Assembly: GCA_963576725.1 (NCBI GenBank)
Contig: OY755242.1
Coordinates: 57,394,480-57,458,479 of the forward strand
Source: Azorinus chamasolen
Taxonomy: Eukaryota > Mollusca > Bivalvia > Cardiida > Solecurtidae
Direction of reading: 5' to 3'
DNA length: 64,000 bases
The translations under genes were made by a program, and so were the position numbers. The notes beneath the pieces were generated by a model. The model worked only from the letters and a program-made list of their open reading frames with translations, had not been told where the DNA came from and did no database searches. Each line of letters starts with the position of its first letter. The first letter of the stretch is position 1. Shown one piece after another: positions 61,301 to 61,642 of this stretch.

Positions 61301-61595
61301 TCTGTTTGCAAATGTGTAAAAACATGTTTATATGAAGGAAAGGGTTAAAAGTGTGTGTGTCATTTTCATGCTCCAATCTACTATTACCTGTAATCCTTCT
61401 ATTGTTTCTTCCTCTGGAACCATCTCCTCAGACTGTTCCTGCAATGCTTTCTGTTCATCCATCTTGGCTCGAATCTTCATGTGCCGTACATTGCGTTTCT
61501 GTCTTGCTATTTCATTCATAGCGGAGTTGTAGTCTTGAGACACCATGAGAGTGTCATCTTCATCATCATTTAAGTCTGGTGCTGAGCTAGACCGC
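4300..61595 (-). CDS. TPR-repeat protein gene (TTC6-like), 17 exons, both ends outside window
   Basis: Spliced host gene on the minus strand. Exons in order: 61388-61595, 56394-56454, 55022-55085, 50763-50909, 48601-48678, 47071-47229, 44867-44954, 40252-40353, 39129-39166, 37493-37639, 18945-19172, 18045-18242, 16927-17040, 14242-14355, 11051-11144, 5498-5572, 4300-4352. Each is bounded by AG/GT, and the phases fit at all 16 junctions (1968 nt, about 655 codons, no in-frame stop). The first ~270 residues are charged, with acidic/lysine runs and a WVRDIWNIWFDEVFPP segment; from about residue 285 to the end lie tandem 34-residue TPR units, for example ALEDYSTCTKIAP and AVEDLSAAIHLDPNHWEAFY. 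TPR arrays are protein-interaction scaffolds; no enzymatic domain is seen. The acidic N-terminal module plus a long TPR array resembles TTC6, but this comes from recalled family architecture and was not searched. Start and stop codons are not in the window. Confidence 0.88.
4446..4615. mobile_element. D MITE, degenerate
   Basis: Arms ggcaggtggcagcttgat and atcctgcattaagcaagcac around an apex agctcatgcaggaga. Outer ends are eroded. Confidence 0.65.
4940..5075. repeat. A MITE remnant with 55 bp tandem duplication
   Basis: The block aatcaagatcagaacactct to tctgctctgtttgcttatt occurs twice back to back (4957 and 5012). It is the right half of an A hairpin. Confidence 0.8.
5156..5478. mobile_element. 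B MITE (5156-5354) plus reverse A2 fragment (5355-5478)
   Basis: B runs TTAACCCATTCCCTCATAGG to GAGGAAAGGGTTAA with an asymmetric deletion of one hairpin arm. The A2 piece ends in gaacagggaaagggttaa, 20 bp from exon 5498-5572. Confidence 0.82.
5498..5572 (-). CDS. TPR gene exon 16
   Basis: 75 bp, phase 0-0. Acceptor tttttttcag, donor GTAAG. Encodes LKLALRDFTRAIHLRPDVHH then YYMYR, TPR helix B and the next helix A. Confidence 0.88.
5805..7524. mobile_element. F2 element (AACAAG start, GTCCCCCACCGG) interrupted by an F1 element (5964-7227)
   Basis: F2 opens aacaagttcatgttg, then gagtcccccaccgg; its body resumes at 7228 (atatgaaaaagggggaataa). F1 between them has terminal motifs atacgcccac and gtgggcgtat, five to six ~150 bp internal repeats (key phrase gggccataactctgaaa), a GACG/AACG microsatellite at 7140-7190 and the 3' hairpin accacctttattaggtgg. 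No transposase is encoded. Confidence 0.75.
7525..8355. repeat. Low-complexity GGAATAGAA-rich tract, G run, short palindrome
   Basis: gcgggacagtcccgc palindrome near 7538; purine-rich ggaatagaa repeats about 7735-7990; a run of 16 G at 8122; an aatctccctc triplet of repeats near 8285-8345. No gene seen. Confidence 0.8.
8356..9404. mobile_element. F2 element with internal tandem repeats and terminal hairpin
   Basis: Starts aacaagggcatgttg, then gagtcccccaccgg. It has repeats of ~150 bp (key phrase aataactccaaaaatattga) and a GACGGACGG microsatellite at 9300-9355. It ends in the hairpin gtcccccaaccggtaaccgg plus tgggggactaat. The 3' hairpin contains the same GTCCCCCACCGG motif as the 5' end. 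Confidence 0.82.
9420..10010. mobile_element. F2 element, 5'-truncated continuation
   Basis: Four internal repeats, a short GACGGACAG microsatellite and the terminal hairpin tcccctcaccggtaaccggt. It is probably the right part of the F2 that begins at 5805, separated by 7509-9419. A 70 bp B fragment follows to 10081. Confidence 0.7.
10373..10950. mobile_element. Reverse A1 remnant, A-prime core and forward A1 MITE (10737-10950)
   Basis: 10373-10510 is the right part of a reverse A1. 10555-10610 is an A-prime half core. 10737-10950 is a forward A1 with a shortened hairpin, ending atggagtaaagggttaa. 10082-10372 is AT-rich with nothing recognised. Confidence 0.75.
11051..11144 (-). CDS. TPR gene exon 15
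   Basis: 94 bp. Acceptor ttgactatttcag, donor GTATGT. Encodes RAIKRYTSAIKVDPTYVRAY then VCRGEAYHKIHE. Phase 2 in, phase 0 out. Confidence 0.9.
11234..11443 (-). mobile_element. B MITE, reverse orientation, perfect hairpin
   Basis: TTAA at both ends. The central ~60 bp palindrome (attgtgataaatagagcatt arms) has the apex TGCTCCTATAGGAGCA. Confidence 0.9.
11500..11785. mobile_element. F-type element fragment with 3' hairpin
   Basis: One internal repeat, a GGATGGATG microsatellite, then the hairpin tgcctccaaccttgtggggg. Confidence 0.6.
11800..13975. mobile_element. F3 element containing nested F4 insertions and a ~780 bp duplication
   Basis: Host repeats of ~155 bp carry the phrase aataactccctcaaaaatga. 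F4 elements start AACAAGAGCTGTCCGTGG and end in the hairpin agctccactttttgaaaaag; a complete one is 12862-13352. Blocks 12230-12880 and 12990-13667 are near-identical, offset 760-784 bp, differing by expansion of a gacacc microsatellite. F3 ends in the hairpin gcccccacttctttagagtg plus gggat. Confidence 0.75.
14017..14228 (-). mobile_element. B MITE, reverse orientation
   Basis: TTAACCCTTTCCTCCTATAA to GAAGGGAATGGGTTAA. Its end lies 13 bp from the splice donor of exon 14242-14355. A 50 bp A fragment precedes it. Confidence 0.88.
14242..14355 (-). CDS. TPR gene exon 14
   Basis: 114 bp, phase 2-2, the same length and phase as the preceding exon. Acceptor catttcttctag, donor GTAATT. Encodes KPEDAMPDFESVLKLNKDNA then CAHVNLGLIMMNHYDNYH. 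One TPR unit. A B MITE ends 13 bp from the donor. Confidence 0.9.
14381..14670 (+). mobile_element. A1 MITE plus a second A1 left end
   Basis: Starts TTAACCCTTTCCTCCATGAA. Hairpin core around 14520-14590 with the apex ggctcctacaggagcc. Directly followed by another left end (cctttactccataaatattc). Confidence 0.85.
14945..15204. repeat. 26 bp tandem array, 10 units
   Basis: Units begin TTAACCCCATACTG and end TAAATAMGCC. Starts are at 14945, 14971, 14997 and every 26 bp to 15179. The unit is the terminal repeat of the adjacent reverse A1 MITE. 14671-14940 shows nothing else. Confidence 0.97.
15179..15411 (-). mobile_element. A1 MITE, reverse, with amplified left end
   Basis: Body after the array: cattgcaaacacggtagaca, degenerate core, ataaaatttcagcttattga, end tcatggagtaaggcattaa. 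Confidence 0.8.
15461..15771. mobile_element. Short A2 MITE (15461-15589) joined to a reverse B MITE (15586-15771)
   Basis: The A2 copy is only 129 bp: its terminal TTAACCCTTT joins straight to the hairpin. It shares its right TTAA with the B element. Confidence 0.85.
15805..16005 (-). mobile_element. A MITE, reverse, left end truncated
   Basis: Half core gaggagacctataggagcaa paired with tcagggtctcctctgtttgc, followed by the A1 outer block (gatgtcattatttcttacat). Confidence 0.75.
16008..16915. mobile_element. Possible pogo/Tigger-like non-autonomous element (CGGATTATC ends)
   Basis: Left: cagtatattcctttcttcat, cggattaccgctaccctcgg, attatcc. Right: inverted-type copies ending in ggattacactgta (16803) and ggattatcaccattttactg (16912). 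No ORF longer than ~60 codons. Its right end is ~15 bp from exon 16927-17040. Ends are approximate and no clean TA duplication was seen. Confidence 0.5.
16927..17040 (-). CDS. TPR gene exon 13
   Basis: 114 bp (38 codons), phase 2-2. Acceptor ttatttttcag, donor GTAAGT. Encodes KAHPKRALHDYSVSLMINDS then EDNISSYLHRGILYNAMG. One TPR unit per exon. Confidence 0.9.
17240..18030 (+). mobile_element. A1 remnants (17240-17440) and A1 MITE (17838-18030)
   Basis: The second copy runs from tttaaaccctttacaccagg to atggagtaaatggttaa. 17445-17830 is AT-rich with nothing recognised. Confidence 0.75.
18045..18242 (-). CDS. TPR gene exon 12
   Basis: 198 bp, phase 2-2. Acceptor ctgtcttcacag, donor GTAAGA. Encodes SWHNAINDFTDLLRVDPLNA, SARVLRGRAYAAMGQWNHAV and EDLSAAIHLDPNHWEAFYHR. 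Two TPRs in register. An A1 MITE ends 14 bp beyond the donor. Confidence 0.93.
18281..18860. mobile_element. F-type element with three tandem repeats
   Basis: Starts AACAAGAGCCATGATAGCCC. ~160 bp units with the phrase ggccttacagtttcggag and tgggggccatt-like blocks. The 3' hairpin is not evident. Confidence 0.65.
18945..19172 (-). CDS. TPR gene exon 11
   Basis: 228 bp, phase 2-2, the largest exon seen. Acceptor attttcaatag, donor GTAAGC. Encodes AEIYKKQDDITMAIVNYTQA, IKLNPRDHEAYYARAACYEK and a further repeat ending MHYFENK: two full TPRs with the usual W/L-G-Y-A-F-A-P spacing. Confidence 0.92.
19263..19511 (+). mobile_element. A2 MITE
   Basis: Left end aaacctttcactgttctatg; core agcaaacagagcagaccctg paired with ctgggtctactctgtttgc; right end tgaaggaaagggttaa. 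Confidence 0.88.
19606..19810. mobile_element. C MITE, complete
   Basis: CAGTAAAACCTCTCTATAAT to GAGGTTTTATTTTACTG, each end next to TA. Arms gcttaaagcaaggtgaaagt and their complement; apex tcgctccagagcgt. Confidence 0.9.
19960..20208 (+). mobile_element. A1 MITE
   Basis: TTAACTCTTTAATTCATGG to GCACTAAGAGGTTAA. Hairpin at 20104-20168. Confidence 0.85.
20294..20365 (+). tRNA. tRNA-Thr (TGT), divergent copy
   Basis: 72 nt cloverleaf. Acceptor GTCTCCA/TGGGGGC, anticodon loop CTTGTTA (anticodon TGT). The anticodon stem has one mismatch (CTGGT/ACCTG) and the variable loop is altered, so it may be a pseudogene. Confidence 0.65.
20791..20861 (-). tRNA. tRNA-Thr (CGT)
   Basis: 71 nt cloverleaf on the minus strand. 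Acceptor GCCTCTA/TGGAGGC, anticodon loop CTCGTAA (CGT). A T run follows the 3' end within 20 nt, fitting RNA polymerase III termination. Confidence 0.85.
20985..21510 (+). repeat. Older copy of the tRNA-Thr tandem unit
   Basis: Diverged copy of the LINE-flanking repeat: caataaactgttaaatatgg, the half palindrome with gggtcgacactgttt, atttatctgccaagaaacat, then tRNA 21395-21466. It shows that the tRNA region had already been duplicated before the LINE arrived. Confidence 0.8.
21395..21466 (+). tRNA. tRNA-Thr (TGT)
   Basis: 72 nt. Acceptor GCCTCCA/TGGAGGC fully paired, D arm GCTC/GAGC, anticodon stem CTGGT/ACCAG with loop CTTGTAA, T arm GTGAG/CTCAC. A T6 run lies about 20 nt downstream. Confidence 0.93.
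21506..21685 (+). mobile_element. A1 MITE, short
   Basis: TTAACCCTTTCCTCCATGAA to ATGGAGTAAAGGGTTAA, with the left hairpin arm partly deleted. Confidence 0.85.
21814..22459. repeat. Left ~650 bp direct repeat flanking the LINE (putative long target-site duplication)
   Basis: Starts agggataatg and ends gagaggaaca, where the LINE begins. It matches 29037-29688 nearly base for base, with about a dozen scattered differences and small indels. Contains a tRNA-Thr copy with a 1-nt deletion in the anticodon loop. Confidence 0.85.
22218..22288 (+). pseudogene. tRNA-Thr copy with 1-nt deletion in anticodon loop
   Basis: Identical to the neighbouring TGT copies except that one T of the anticodon loop is missing (CTGTAA, six nucleotides). 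It lies in the left LINE-flanking repeat; the right copy is intact. Confidence 0.85.
23340..26697 (-). pseudogene. LINE ORF2: AP endonuclease-reverse transcriptase, one frameshift
   Basis: The first frame starts at ATG 26697 (MALNVLTWNATGI, then ISEHW, both endonuclease motifs) and hits a stop after ~46 codons. The reading frame shifts near 26558-26563 and then stays open to the TAG at 23340 (1045 codons counted from the internal ATG at 26477). In that open part: endonuclease motifs GDFNAH (residues 77-82), IDHV (135) and SNHRP (162); RT block FLDVKTAFDKVW (557-568), GTRQGG (615-620) and the catalytic box SADD (657-660, Ser in the usual Tyr position). Near the C-terminus is a Cys-x2-Cys-x9-His-x4-Cys cluster (985-1003), probably a nucleic-acid-binding knuckle. 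The role of this family is to nick target DNA and copy its own RNA there. Confidence 0.9.
26758..28649 (-). pseudogene. LINE ORF1: coiled-coil plus RRM-like nucleic-acid-binding protein, one frameshift
   Basis: ORF1 starts at 28649 (MIMANSQTRRKSLF). Its first frame stops at 27855; the other frame is open from about 27900 to the TAG at 26758. The break maps to a run of four A on the coding strand (27896-27899), so a homopolymer indel is likely. The N-terminal 200 residues are acidic/polar. A heptad-like coiled coil spans the frameshift (EKLGADMVAMKQ to LEKRHQLLRSELKSLNDELG). The C-terminus has a compact domain (YHVGGFKSSMTQDKFISYVE to FWPKNVTCRPW) like the RRM-type domain of many LINE ORF1 proteins. 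These proteins bind the element RNA. ORF1 and ORF2 are separated by about 60 bp. Confidence 0.8.
29037..29688. repeat. Right ~650 bp direct repeat flanking the LINE (putative long target-site duplication)
   Basis: Begins immediately after the LINE 5' end with agggataatg and ends gagaggaaca before unique sequence gcccaacag. Partner of 21814-22459. Contains an intact tRNA-Thr(TGT). Confidence 0.85.
29446..29517 (+). tRNA. tRNA-Thr (TGT)
   Basis: 72 nt, all stems paired, same sequence as 21395-21466. It lies in the right LINE-flanking repeat. Confidence 0.93.
29920..30456. mobile_element. Reverse A1 MITE (29920-30169) joined to a forward A1 with duplicated core (30166-30456)
   Basis: Both end in TTAA and share one. 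The forward copy contains two successive half cores (agcaaacagagcagaccctg and agcaaactaagcagaccctg). Confidence 0.83.
30738..30808 (-). tRNA. tRNA-Thr (CGT)
   Basis: 71 nt on the minus strand. Acceptor GCCTCTA/TGGAGGC, anticodon loop CTCGTAA, T arm GTGAG/CTCAC. Confidence 0.9.
30895..31190 (+). mobile_element. A MITE with a 52 bp internal duplication
   Basis: The block tgttagaaatatatgaatat to tcatcatggatatttatta occurs twice. Core agcacacagagcagatcagg; end gaaggaaagggtta. Confidence 0.8.
31258..31478 (+). mobile_element. B MITE, near-perfect hairpin
   Basis: TTAACCCTTTCCTCCATATG to ATGGAGGAAAGGGTTAA. Core ~31371-31432 with one mismatch, apex TGCTCCTATAGGAGCA. It sits inside an A hairpin remnant (left arm to 31257). 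Confidence 0.9.
32025..32640 (+). mobile_element. A2 MITE (32025-32262), A1 MITE (~32319-32560), small hairpin (32575-32640)
   Basis: A2 has all expected blocks. The third is a different stem, gtttggatccagatgagac paired with ctctcatcaagatccaaac; the same stem occurs at 31777-31842. Confidence 0.8.
32861..32932 (+). tRNA. tRNA-Thr (TGT)
   Basis: 72 nt. Acceptor GCCTCCA/TGGGGGC with one G-T pair, anticodon TGT. T4 lies 12 nt after the 3' end. First copy of a tandem series whose flanks are also repeated. Confidence 0.93.
33306..33377 (+). tRNA. tRNA-Thr (TGT)
   Basis: 72 nt, same body as 32861-32932. Upstream flank cattttcattgaaactgtga is shared with the copies at 34093 and 35301. Confidence 0.93.
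33640..33792. mobile_element. D-type MITE with a tRNA-Thr 5' fragment in its loop
   Basis: The left arm (gcaggtggttgcttc) and right arm (gcattaagctaccacctg) pair as in other D elements. The loop holds the conserved tRNA upstream flank plus the first ~19 nt of a tRNA-Thr (gcctccatagctca). The outer end starts near 33591. Confidence 0.7.
34093..34164 (+). tRNA. tRNA-Thr (TGT)
   Basis: 72 nt. One C-to-T change in the T stem gives a G-T pair; otherwise as its neighbours. Its downstream flank is interrupted by an F-type element at 34192. Confidence 0.9.
34192..35039. mobile_element. F-type element inserted behind a tRNA-Thr
   Basis: Starts AACAAGAGTGCCTAAATGTC, carries the motif aatacgcccgtc near its start, four ~150 bp repeats (phrase aagtgaccttgaccttg), and ends catacgtctgaagacggccg plus tataaaa. 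The flanking host sequence is continuous in the sister tRNA copy at 32861, which gives an empty site. Confidence 0.8.
35301..35372 (+). tRNA. tRNA-Thr (TGT)
   Basis: 72 nt, all stems paired, anticodon TGT. Its 5' flank is joined to the left arm of a D-type MITE. Confidence 0.93.
35401..35652 (-). mobile_element. A1 MITE, reverse, upstream of tRNA 35666
   Basis: Reverse A1 with half core agatgacacctataggagca; ends catggagtaaag just before the tRNA. With the next element it marks a ~470 bp MITE+tRNA tandem unit. Confidence 0.8.
35666..35736 (+). tRNA. tRNA-Thr (TGT), CGT-like body
   Basis: 71 nt. The body resembles the CGT isoacceptors (GCCTCTA acceptor, short D loop, TTCAAAC T loop) but the anticodon loop is CTTGTAA. 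A T9 run lies 10 nt downstream. Confidence 0.88.
35892..36122 (-). mobile_element. A1 MITE, reverse, upstream of tRNA 36135
   Basis: Same structure and spacing as the copy 470 bp before it. Core agcagacccagatcagatgg paired with ctgtctgatcagggtctgca. Confidence 0.82.
36135..36205 (+). tRNA. tRNA-Thr (CGT)
   Basis: 71 nt, anticodon loop CTCGTAA. It differs from the copy 470 bp upstream in the anticodon wobble base and a few nucleotides of the variable region. Both sit directly behind the end of a reverse A1 MITE. Confidence 0.9.
36414..37112 (+). mobile_element. A2 MITE (36414-36660), 63 bp direct repeat (36650-36765), A1 MITE (36899-37112)
   Basis: A2 has a G10 run inside. The direct repeat carries aaagaaaggctttagagtca twice. 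A1 has a degenerate hairpin. 37113-37490 shows nothing recognised. Confidence 0.78.
37493..37639 (-). CDS. TPR gene exon 10
   Basis: 147 bp, phase 2-2. Acceptor ttcatatctcag, donor GTAAGT. Encodes KAIEMEPLLLDAYWHRHLLF, VLQDRKKEALEDLTFILKHS and a segment ending AGAYRS, which is about one and a half TPRs. The next exon is 18.3 kb away, across the tRNA cluster and the LINE. Confidence 0.9.
37711..38055. mobile_element. C-type MITE whose hairpin is replaced by a reverse B MITE (37761-37989)
   Basis: C ends cagtaaaatcttcattattt and aataatcaagatttcactg. B lies between gatctTTAA and TTAAgcagctacttgcc. B has a perfect hairpin. Compare the uninterrupted relative at 55753-55976. Confidence 0.85.
38087..38981 (+). 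mobile_element. A1 MITEs 38087-38343 and about 38767-38981
   Basis: Both have the ATTAATGTAAGAAAT-type left block and a hairpin core (agagggctcctacaggagcc; agatggctcctacaggaacc). 38345-38760 holds a lone half core near 38445-38500 and is otherwise AT-rich. Confidence 0.82.
39129..39166 (-). CDS. TPR gene exon 9 (38 bp micro-exon)
   Basis: Only 38 bp, between tttcatacag and GTAAGT. Encodes IGYLKAAEEDLS plus two nucleotides, supplying helix B of a TPR whose consensus alanines and aspartate are present. Phase 0 in, phase 2 out. It is supported mainly by the clean TPR continuation on both sides. Confidence 0.82.
39377..39592 (+). mobile_element. B MITE, hairpin arm deleted
   Basis: TTAACCCATTCCCTCATAGA to gcgggaatgggtt. 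Only one arm of the hairpin remains. A D fragment follows at about 39775-39832. Confidence 0.8.
39840..40175. mobile_element. Degenerate reverse and forward A1 pieces
   Basis: ccctttcccatacatatgct end, eroded core, then a forward half with atctaggtctattctgtttg. Confidence 0.6.
40252..40353 (-). CDS. TPR gene exon 8 (start of TPR array)
   Basis: 102 bp, exactly 34 codons, phase 0-0. Acceptor aaaatttcag, donor GTATTT. Encodes IIAEEIEKLTGEMNRTDKPT then KAFDYSRRGALYRK. The YSRRGALYRK part has the small/aromatic pattern of a TPR helix A and reads directly into IGYLKAAEEDLSKAIE of the next two exons. Confidence 0.87.
40466..41035 (+). mobile_element. A2 MITE (40466-40721) and A core (40900-41035)
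   Basis: The first ends gaaggaaggggttaa. The second keeps hairpin gttggctcctacaggagcct and the right arm. Confidence 0.8.
41183..41953. mobile_element. A-prime MITE interrupted by an F-type element (about 41199-41834)
   Basis: A-prime ends TTAACCCTTTCAGCG and CACACTGAAAGGGTTAA; hairpin core 41853-41912 (acagtgtagaccctgatgag). The F insert has three ~170 bp repeats (phrase gaagattttcaaagttttca) and the 3' hairpin agctcaccctgagcactttg plus tgctctggtgagct. Confidence 0.83.
42089..42326 (+). mobile_element. B MITE with hairpin
   Basis: TTAACCCATTCCATTATAGG to GTGGAAAGGGTTA. Apex TGCTCCTTAGAGGAGCA. 42327-42569 shows nothing recognised. Confidence 0.85.
42570..43409 (+). mobile_element. A1 MITE (42570-42793), A half core (42835-42905), B MITE (43202-43409)
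   Basis: A1 core agcagatcctgatcagatgg. B is TTAATCCATTCCCTCATAGG to GAGGGAATGGATTAA with a partly deleted hairpin. The gaps between are AT-rich. Confidence 0.8.
43667..43790 (+). mobile_element. A1 MITE lacking its hairpin
   Basis: 124 bp: left end ttaaccttttacaccaggag, ATG-ATTCATGTAAGAAA block, then directly the other terminal block atgaatattcatggagtgaa. A D-type hairpin fragment (aaaaagctcccctaggagct) lies at 43825-43895. Confidence 0.75.
44006..44430. mobile_element. F-type start joined to an F2 element, truncated
   Basis: AACAAGAGTGTTCGGAGGAA at 44008, then aacaagttaatgttgtattg and gagtcccccaccgg as in 5805 and 8356, two internal repeats, no 3' hairpin. Confidence 0.7.
44528..45245. mobile_element. 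A1 MITEs on both sides of exon 44867-44954
   Basis: About 44528-44853 forward and 44990-45245 reverse (core agctcctataggagtcatct). The reverse copy ends GGAGGAAAGGGTTAA. Confidence 0.82.
44867..44954 (-). CDS. TPR gene exon 7
   Basis: 88 bp. Acceptor tttcacatgcag, donor GTAAAC. Encodes KDSLSSNVPEGLEYIDPIDE and TEETLEVHQ. Ends phase 0, so the next exon starts a whole codon. Confidence 0.85.
45326..46156. mobile_element. H element (ACTAGAG start, GTCTCCCCC hairpin)
   Basis: Starts actagagccgggtttttgtc right after a truncated B MITE (45242-45325). Several ~150 bp repeats, short GGACAGACGG microsatellite, and the 3' hairpin gtctcccccatataaatatg plus gggggagac. Same family as 58795-60380. Confidence 0.75.
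46219..46430 (+). mobile_element. A1 MITE, degenerate
   Basis: Left block cctgttgcatattcatataa, core agcagactctgatcagacag with one arm shortened. 46431-46606 shows nothing recognised. Confidence 0.7.
46607..47036. mobile_element. B MITE interrupted by a D MITE (about 46712-46912)
   Basis: B: TTAACCCATTCCCTCATTGG ... agagcatttgcttgaatgta ... gagggaatgtgtt. D inside: gtcttaagcggtcatccatc to acaggttctactgta, with hairpin caacagtaatgcagaaagct and apex agctcctataggagct. Confidence 0.85.
47071..47229 (-). CDS. TPR gene exon 6 (aromatic/acidic segment)
   Basis: 159 bp, phase 2-2. Acceptor ttcatcacag; donor GTTATT is canonical only at GT. Encodes PDDDTREWVRDIWNIWFDEV, then FPPTPEDSEYEEEEELTEEQ and a Glu/Lys/Arg-rich tail. 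The tryptophan-rich motif is the most distinctive non-TPR part of the protein. The far end of a B MITE lies about 30 bp from the donor. Confidence 0.84.
47253..48513. mobile_element. Run of five A1 MITEs in both orientations
   Basis: 47253-47510 forward; 47549-47705 reverse; about 47763-47985 reverse; about 48106-48275 forward, eroded; 48284-48513 reverse with an intact end GGAGGAAAGGGTTAA. Together they fill the intron between exons 47071 and 48601. Confidence 0.8.
48601..48678 (-). CDS. TPR gene exon 5
   Basis: 78 bp, phase 2-2. Acceptor tttgttctag, donor GTAAGT. Encodes RIREGPRHSLPDLFNFEEYG then KKKGLK. Confidence 0.85.
48755..49073. mobile_element. D2 MITE (CAGTTGAAC ends)
   Basis: Inverted ends actgttgaactatatctcaa and atcgaagttcagttgtac. 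Hairpin aatgcaggttgaaagtaatg around apex agctcctgtaggagct. Sister copy at 56766-57090. Confidence 0.85.
49168..49535 (+). mobile_element. A1 MITE with a ~160 bp insertion in its hairpin arm
   Basis: The arm gggtctactctg is separated from its continuation tttgtaaaggcatg by 49332-49491, which contains three copies of a GACGAGTA motif and none of the other families' signatures. Confidence 0.75.
49550..50290. mobile_element. A and B fragments, including a 56 bp B remnant (49661-49716) and reverse B (49966-50149)
   Basis: The remnant joins TTAACTCATTCCCTCATAGG to gatggtttcaaaaatcgaaagggttaa with everything between deleted. 49717-49860 resembles part of the F7 element at 50292. Confidence 0.75.
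50292..50577. mobile_element. F7 element, short (286 bp), complete-looking
   Basis: Starts AACAAGAGCCATGTGCAGCG, has one internal unit (gggccataactccaaaattt), then gacgcaaacgacgacgaccc and the 3' imperfect hairpin agctcgacttttcttcgaaa plus cagacaagct. Confidence 0.75.
50763..50909 (-). CDS. TPR gene exon 4 (lysine-rich)
   Basis: 147 bp, a phase 2-2 symmetric exon. Acceptor ccgctgttcag, donor GTAAGT. Encodes a lysine run, then SSTISMARLDDIENFLRKKP and a segment ending LERDLRVPP. Basic and probably unstructured to helical. A reverse-oriented A1 MITE begins about 25 bp upstream of the acceptor. Confidence 0.87.
50934..51150 (-). mobile_element. A1 MITE, reverse
   Basis: Core cagagtagacccaaatcaga paired with tctgggtctgctctgtttgc. 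51151-51605 is AT-rich with nothing recognised. Confidence 0.82.
51611..51843 (+). mobile_element. A2 MITE
   Basis: ccctgttctatgtttattcc left block; hairpin with apex ggctcctataggagcc; end gaaggaaagggttaa. Confidence 0.88.
51957..54420. mobile_element. F8/F9 tandem-repeat elements with nested E element copy 2 (54096-54332)
   Basis: F8 starts AACAAGAACTATCACTAAAG with ~160 bp repeats (phrase aaaagggagataatt). F9 starts AACAAGAAACCGCCAATG at 52784, then four ~120-130 bp repeats (gacctttgacctagtgacct; 53010-53545) and three 168 bp repeats (tcaacctggaaattctctaa; starts 53550, 53718, 53886). Its GGAC microsatellite is split by E. The 237 bp E copy matches copy 1 almost exactly. Confidence 0.8.
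54465..54892 (-). mobile_element. Two reverse A MITEs sharing a TTAA
   Basis: About 54465-54655, with half the hairpin lost, and 54652-54892, TTAACCCTTTCCTCCATCAA to catggagtaaagggttga. Confidence 0.82.
55022..55085 (-). CDS. TPR gene exon 3
   Basis: 64 bp between atgttttcag and GTAAGT. Encodes DEPTPAELALAAGRAYVILP followed by KK. Phase 1 in, phase 2 out. Confidence 0.83.
55292..55425. repeat. Long palindrome, ~55 bp arms
   Basis: Left arm tcttttaagatcatatgttc to gaaaatgttattaagc pairs with right arm gcttaatgacattttct to gaacatgtgatcttaaaaga. The loop is about 15 nt. Not like any other repeat in the window. The flanks carry tatatgacgtcacacc at 55206. Confidence 0.85.
55520..55745 (+). mobile_element. 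A1 MITE, degenerate
   Basis: ccctttactctatgaatatt left end; core eroded, with a duplicated arm (aagcaaacagagcagac / tttgtaaacagagtagat). Confidence 0.7.
55753..55976. mobile_element. C-type MITE with long palindrome
   Basis: Ends cagtaaaatctcgattattt and gaataatccaggttttgctg. Palindrome arms gacaggtggcagcttaatgc / gcattaagcagccacctgcc; apex gctcagttatgacataactgagc, which departs from the usual apex. Confidence 0.87.
56184..56362. mobile_element. C-type MITE (cagtaaaaactcgatactac)
   Basis: Inverted ends acagtaaaaactcgatacta and tagtattgtgtttttactgt. Shortened hairpin without the usual apex. It ends ~30 bp from exon 56394-56454. Confidence 0.85.
56394..56454 (-). CDS. TPR gene exon 2
   Basis: 61 bp between ttactttccag and GTAAGT. 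Encodes RVDPQEYQADILKIQHTQPI plus one nucleotide, which makes GAT (Asp) with the next exon. Phase 0 in, phase 1 out. Confidence 0.83.
56549..57524. mobile_element. A-prime MITE with a ~780 bp composite insertion
   Basis: Ends TTAACACTTTCAGTGTGGGA and GTGGTGAAAGGGTTAA. Inside: TAGA microsatellite (56694), D2 MITE 56766-57090 with CAGTTGAAC-type inverted ends next to TA, three 30 bp repeats (ccatgtcagtcacatcaata, 57117-57200), and a palindrome at 57367-57463 (arms ~41 bp, gtcgctacatcatcgttctt / aagaacgatgatgtagcgac). Confidence 0.8.
57600..57810 (-). mobile_element. A2 MITE, reverse
   Basis: tttctttcatataaatgcct end, core cagagtagacccatatcaga / gatcagggtctgctctattt, apex ggctcctataagagct. An F fragment (gagggctatgatagccctgg) follows at 57897. 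Confidence 0.8.
58198..58365. mobile_element. C MITE with perfect terminal repeats and TA flanks
   Basis: CAGTAAAACCCCTCTAAACC inverted exactly at the other end (GGTTTAGAGGGGTTTTACTG), TA on each side. One hairpin arm is shortened. Confidence 0.92.
58545..61165. mobile_element. Three-level nest: G element containing H (58795-60380) containing E copy 3 (60052-60285)
   Basis: G has ~150 bp repeats (phrase caaatattcatgttgagttt) at 58600-58795 and 60381-60830, with a GGAC microsatellite at 60835 and end motifs ctctgctttcagcagggtat / tctgccttttgcaggggata. H starts actagaggtttg, has seven ~160 bp repeats (phrase catgctggtgaacattcctg) and ends in the hairpin atctccccataaatggggga. E lacks its left terminal repeat here. 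60860-61165 includes a GC-richer unplaced stretch. Confidence 0.8.
61171..61348 (+). mobile_element. A2 MITE, 5'-truncated
   Basis: Begins within the A2 body (aaaatgtggaagatggaaca); hairpin intact; ends gaaggaaagggttaa 40 bp from exon 61388-61595. Confidence 0.85.
61388..61595 (-). CDS. TPR gene exon 1 of those seen (charged N-terminal region)
   Basis: 208 bp. Acceptor ctttcacag, donor GTAATAG. It starts with one nucleotide of a split codon and ends in phase 0. It encodes RSSSAPDLNDDEDDTLMVSQ followed by a basic, probably helical stretch (QKRNVRHMKIRAKMDEQKAL) and an acidic tail ending ETIEGLQ. An upstream exon must exist but was not found in 61596-64000. Confidence 0.85.
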
Positions 61596-61642
61596 CTGTG
61601 AAAGAAAAATAAATGTGTAAGAGAAATACAGTCAACTCTGTT

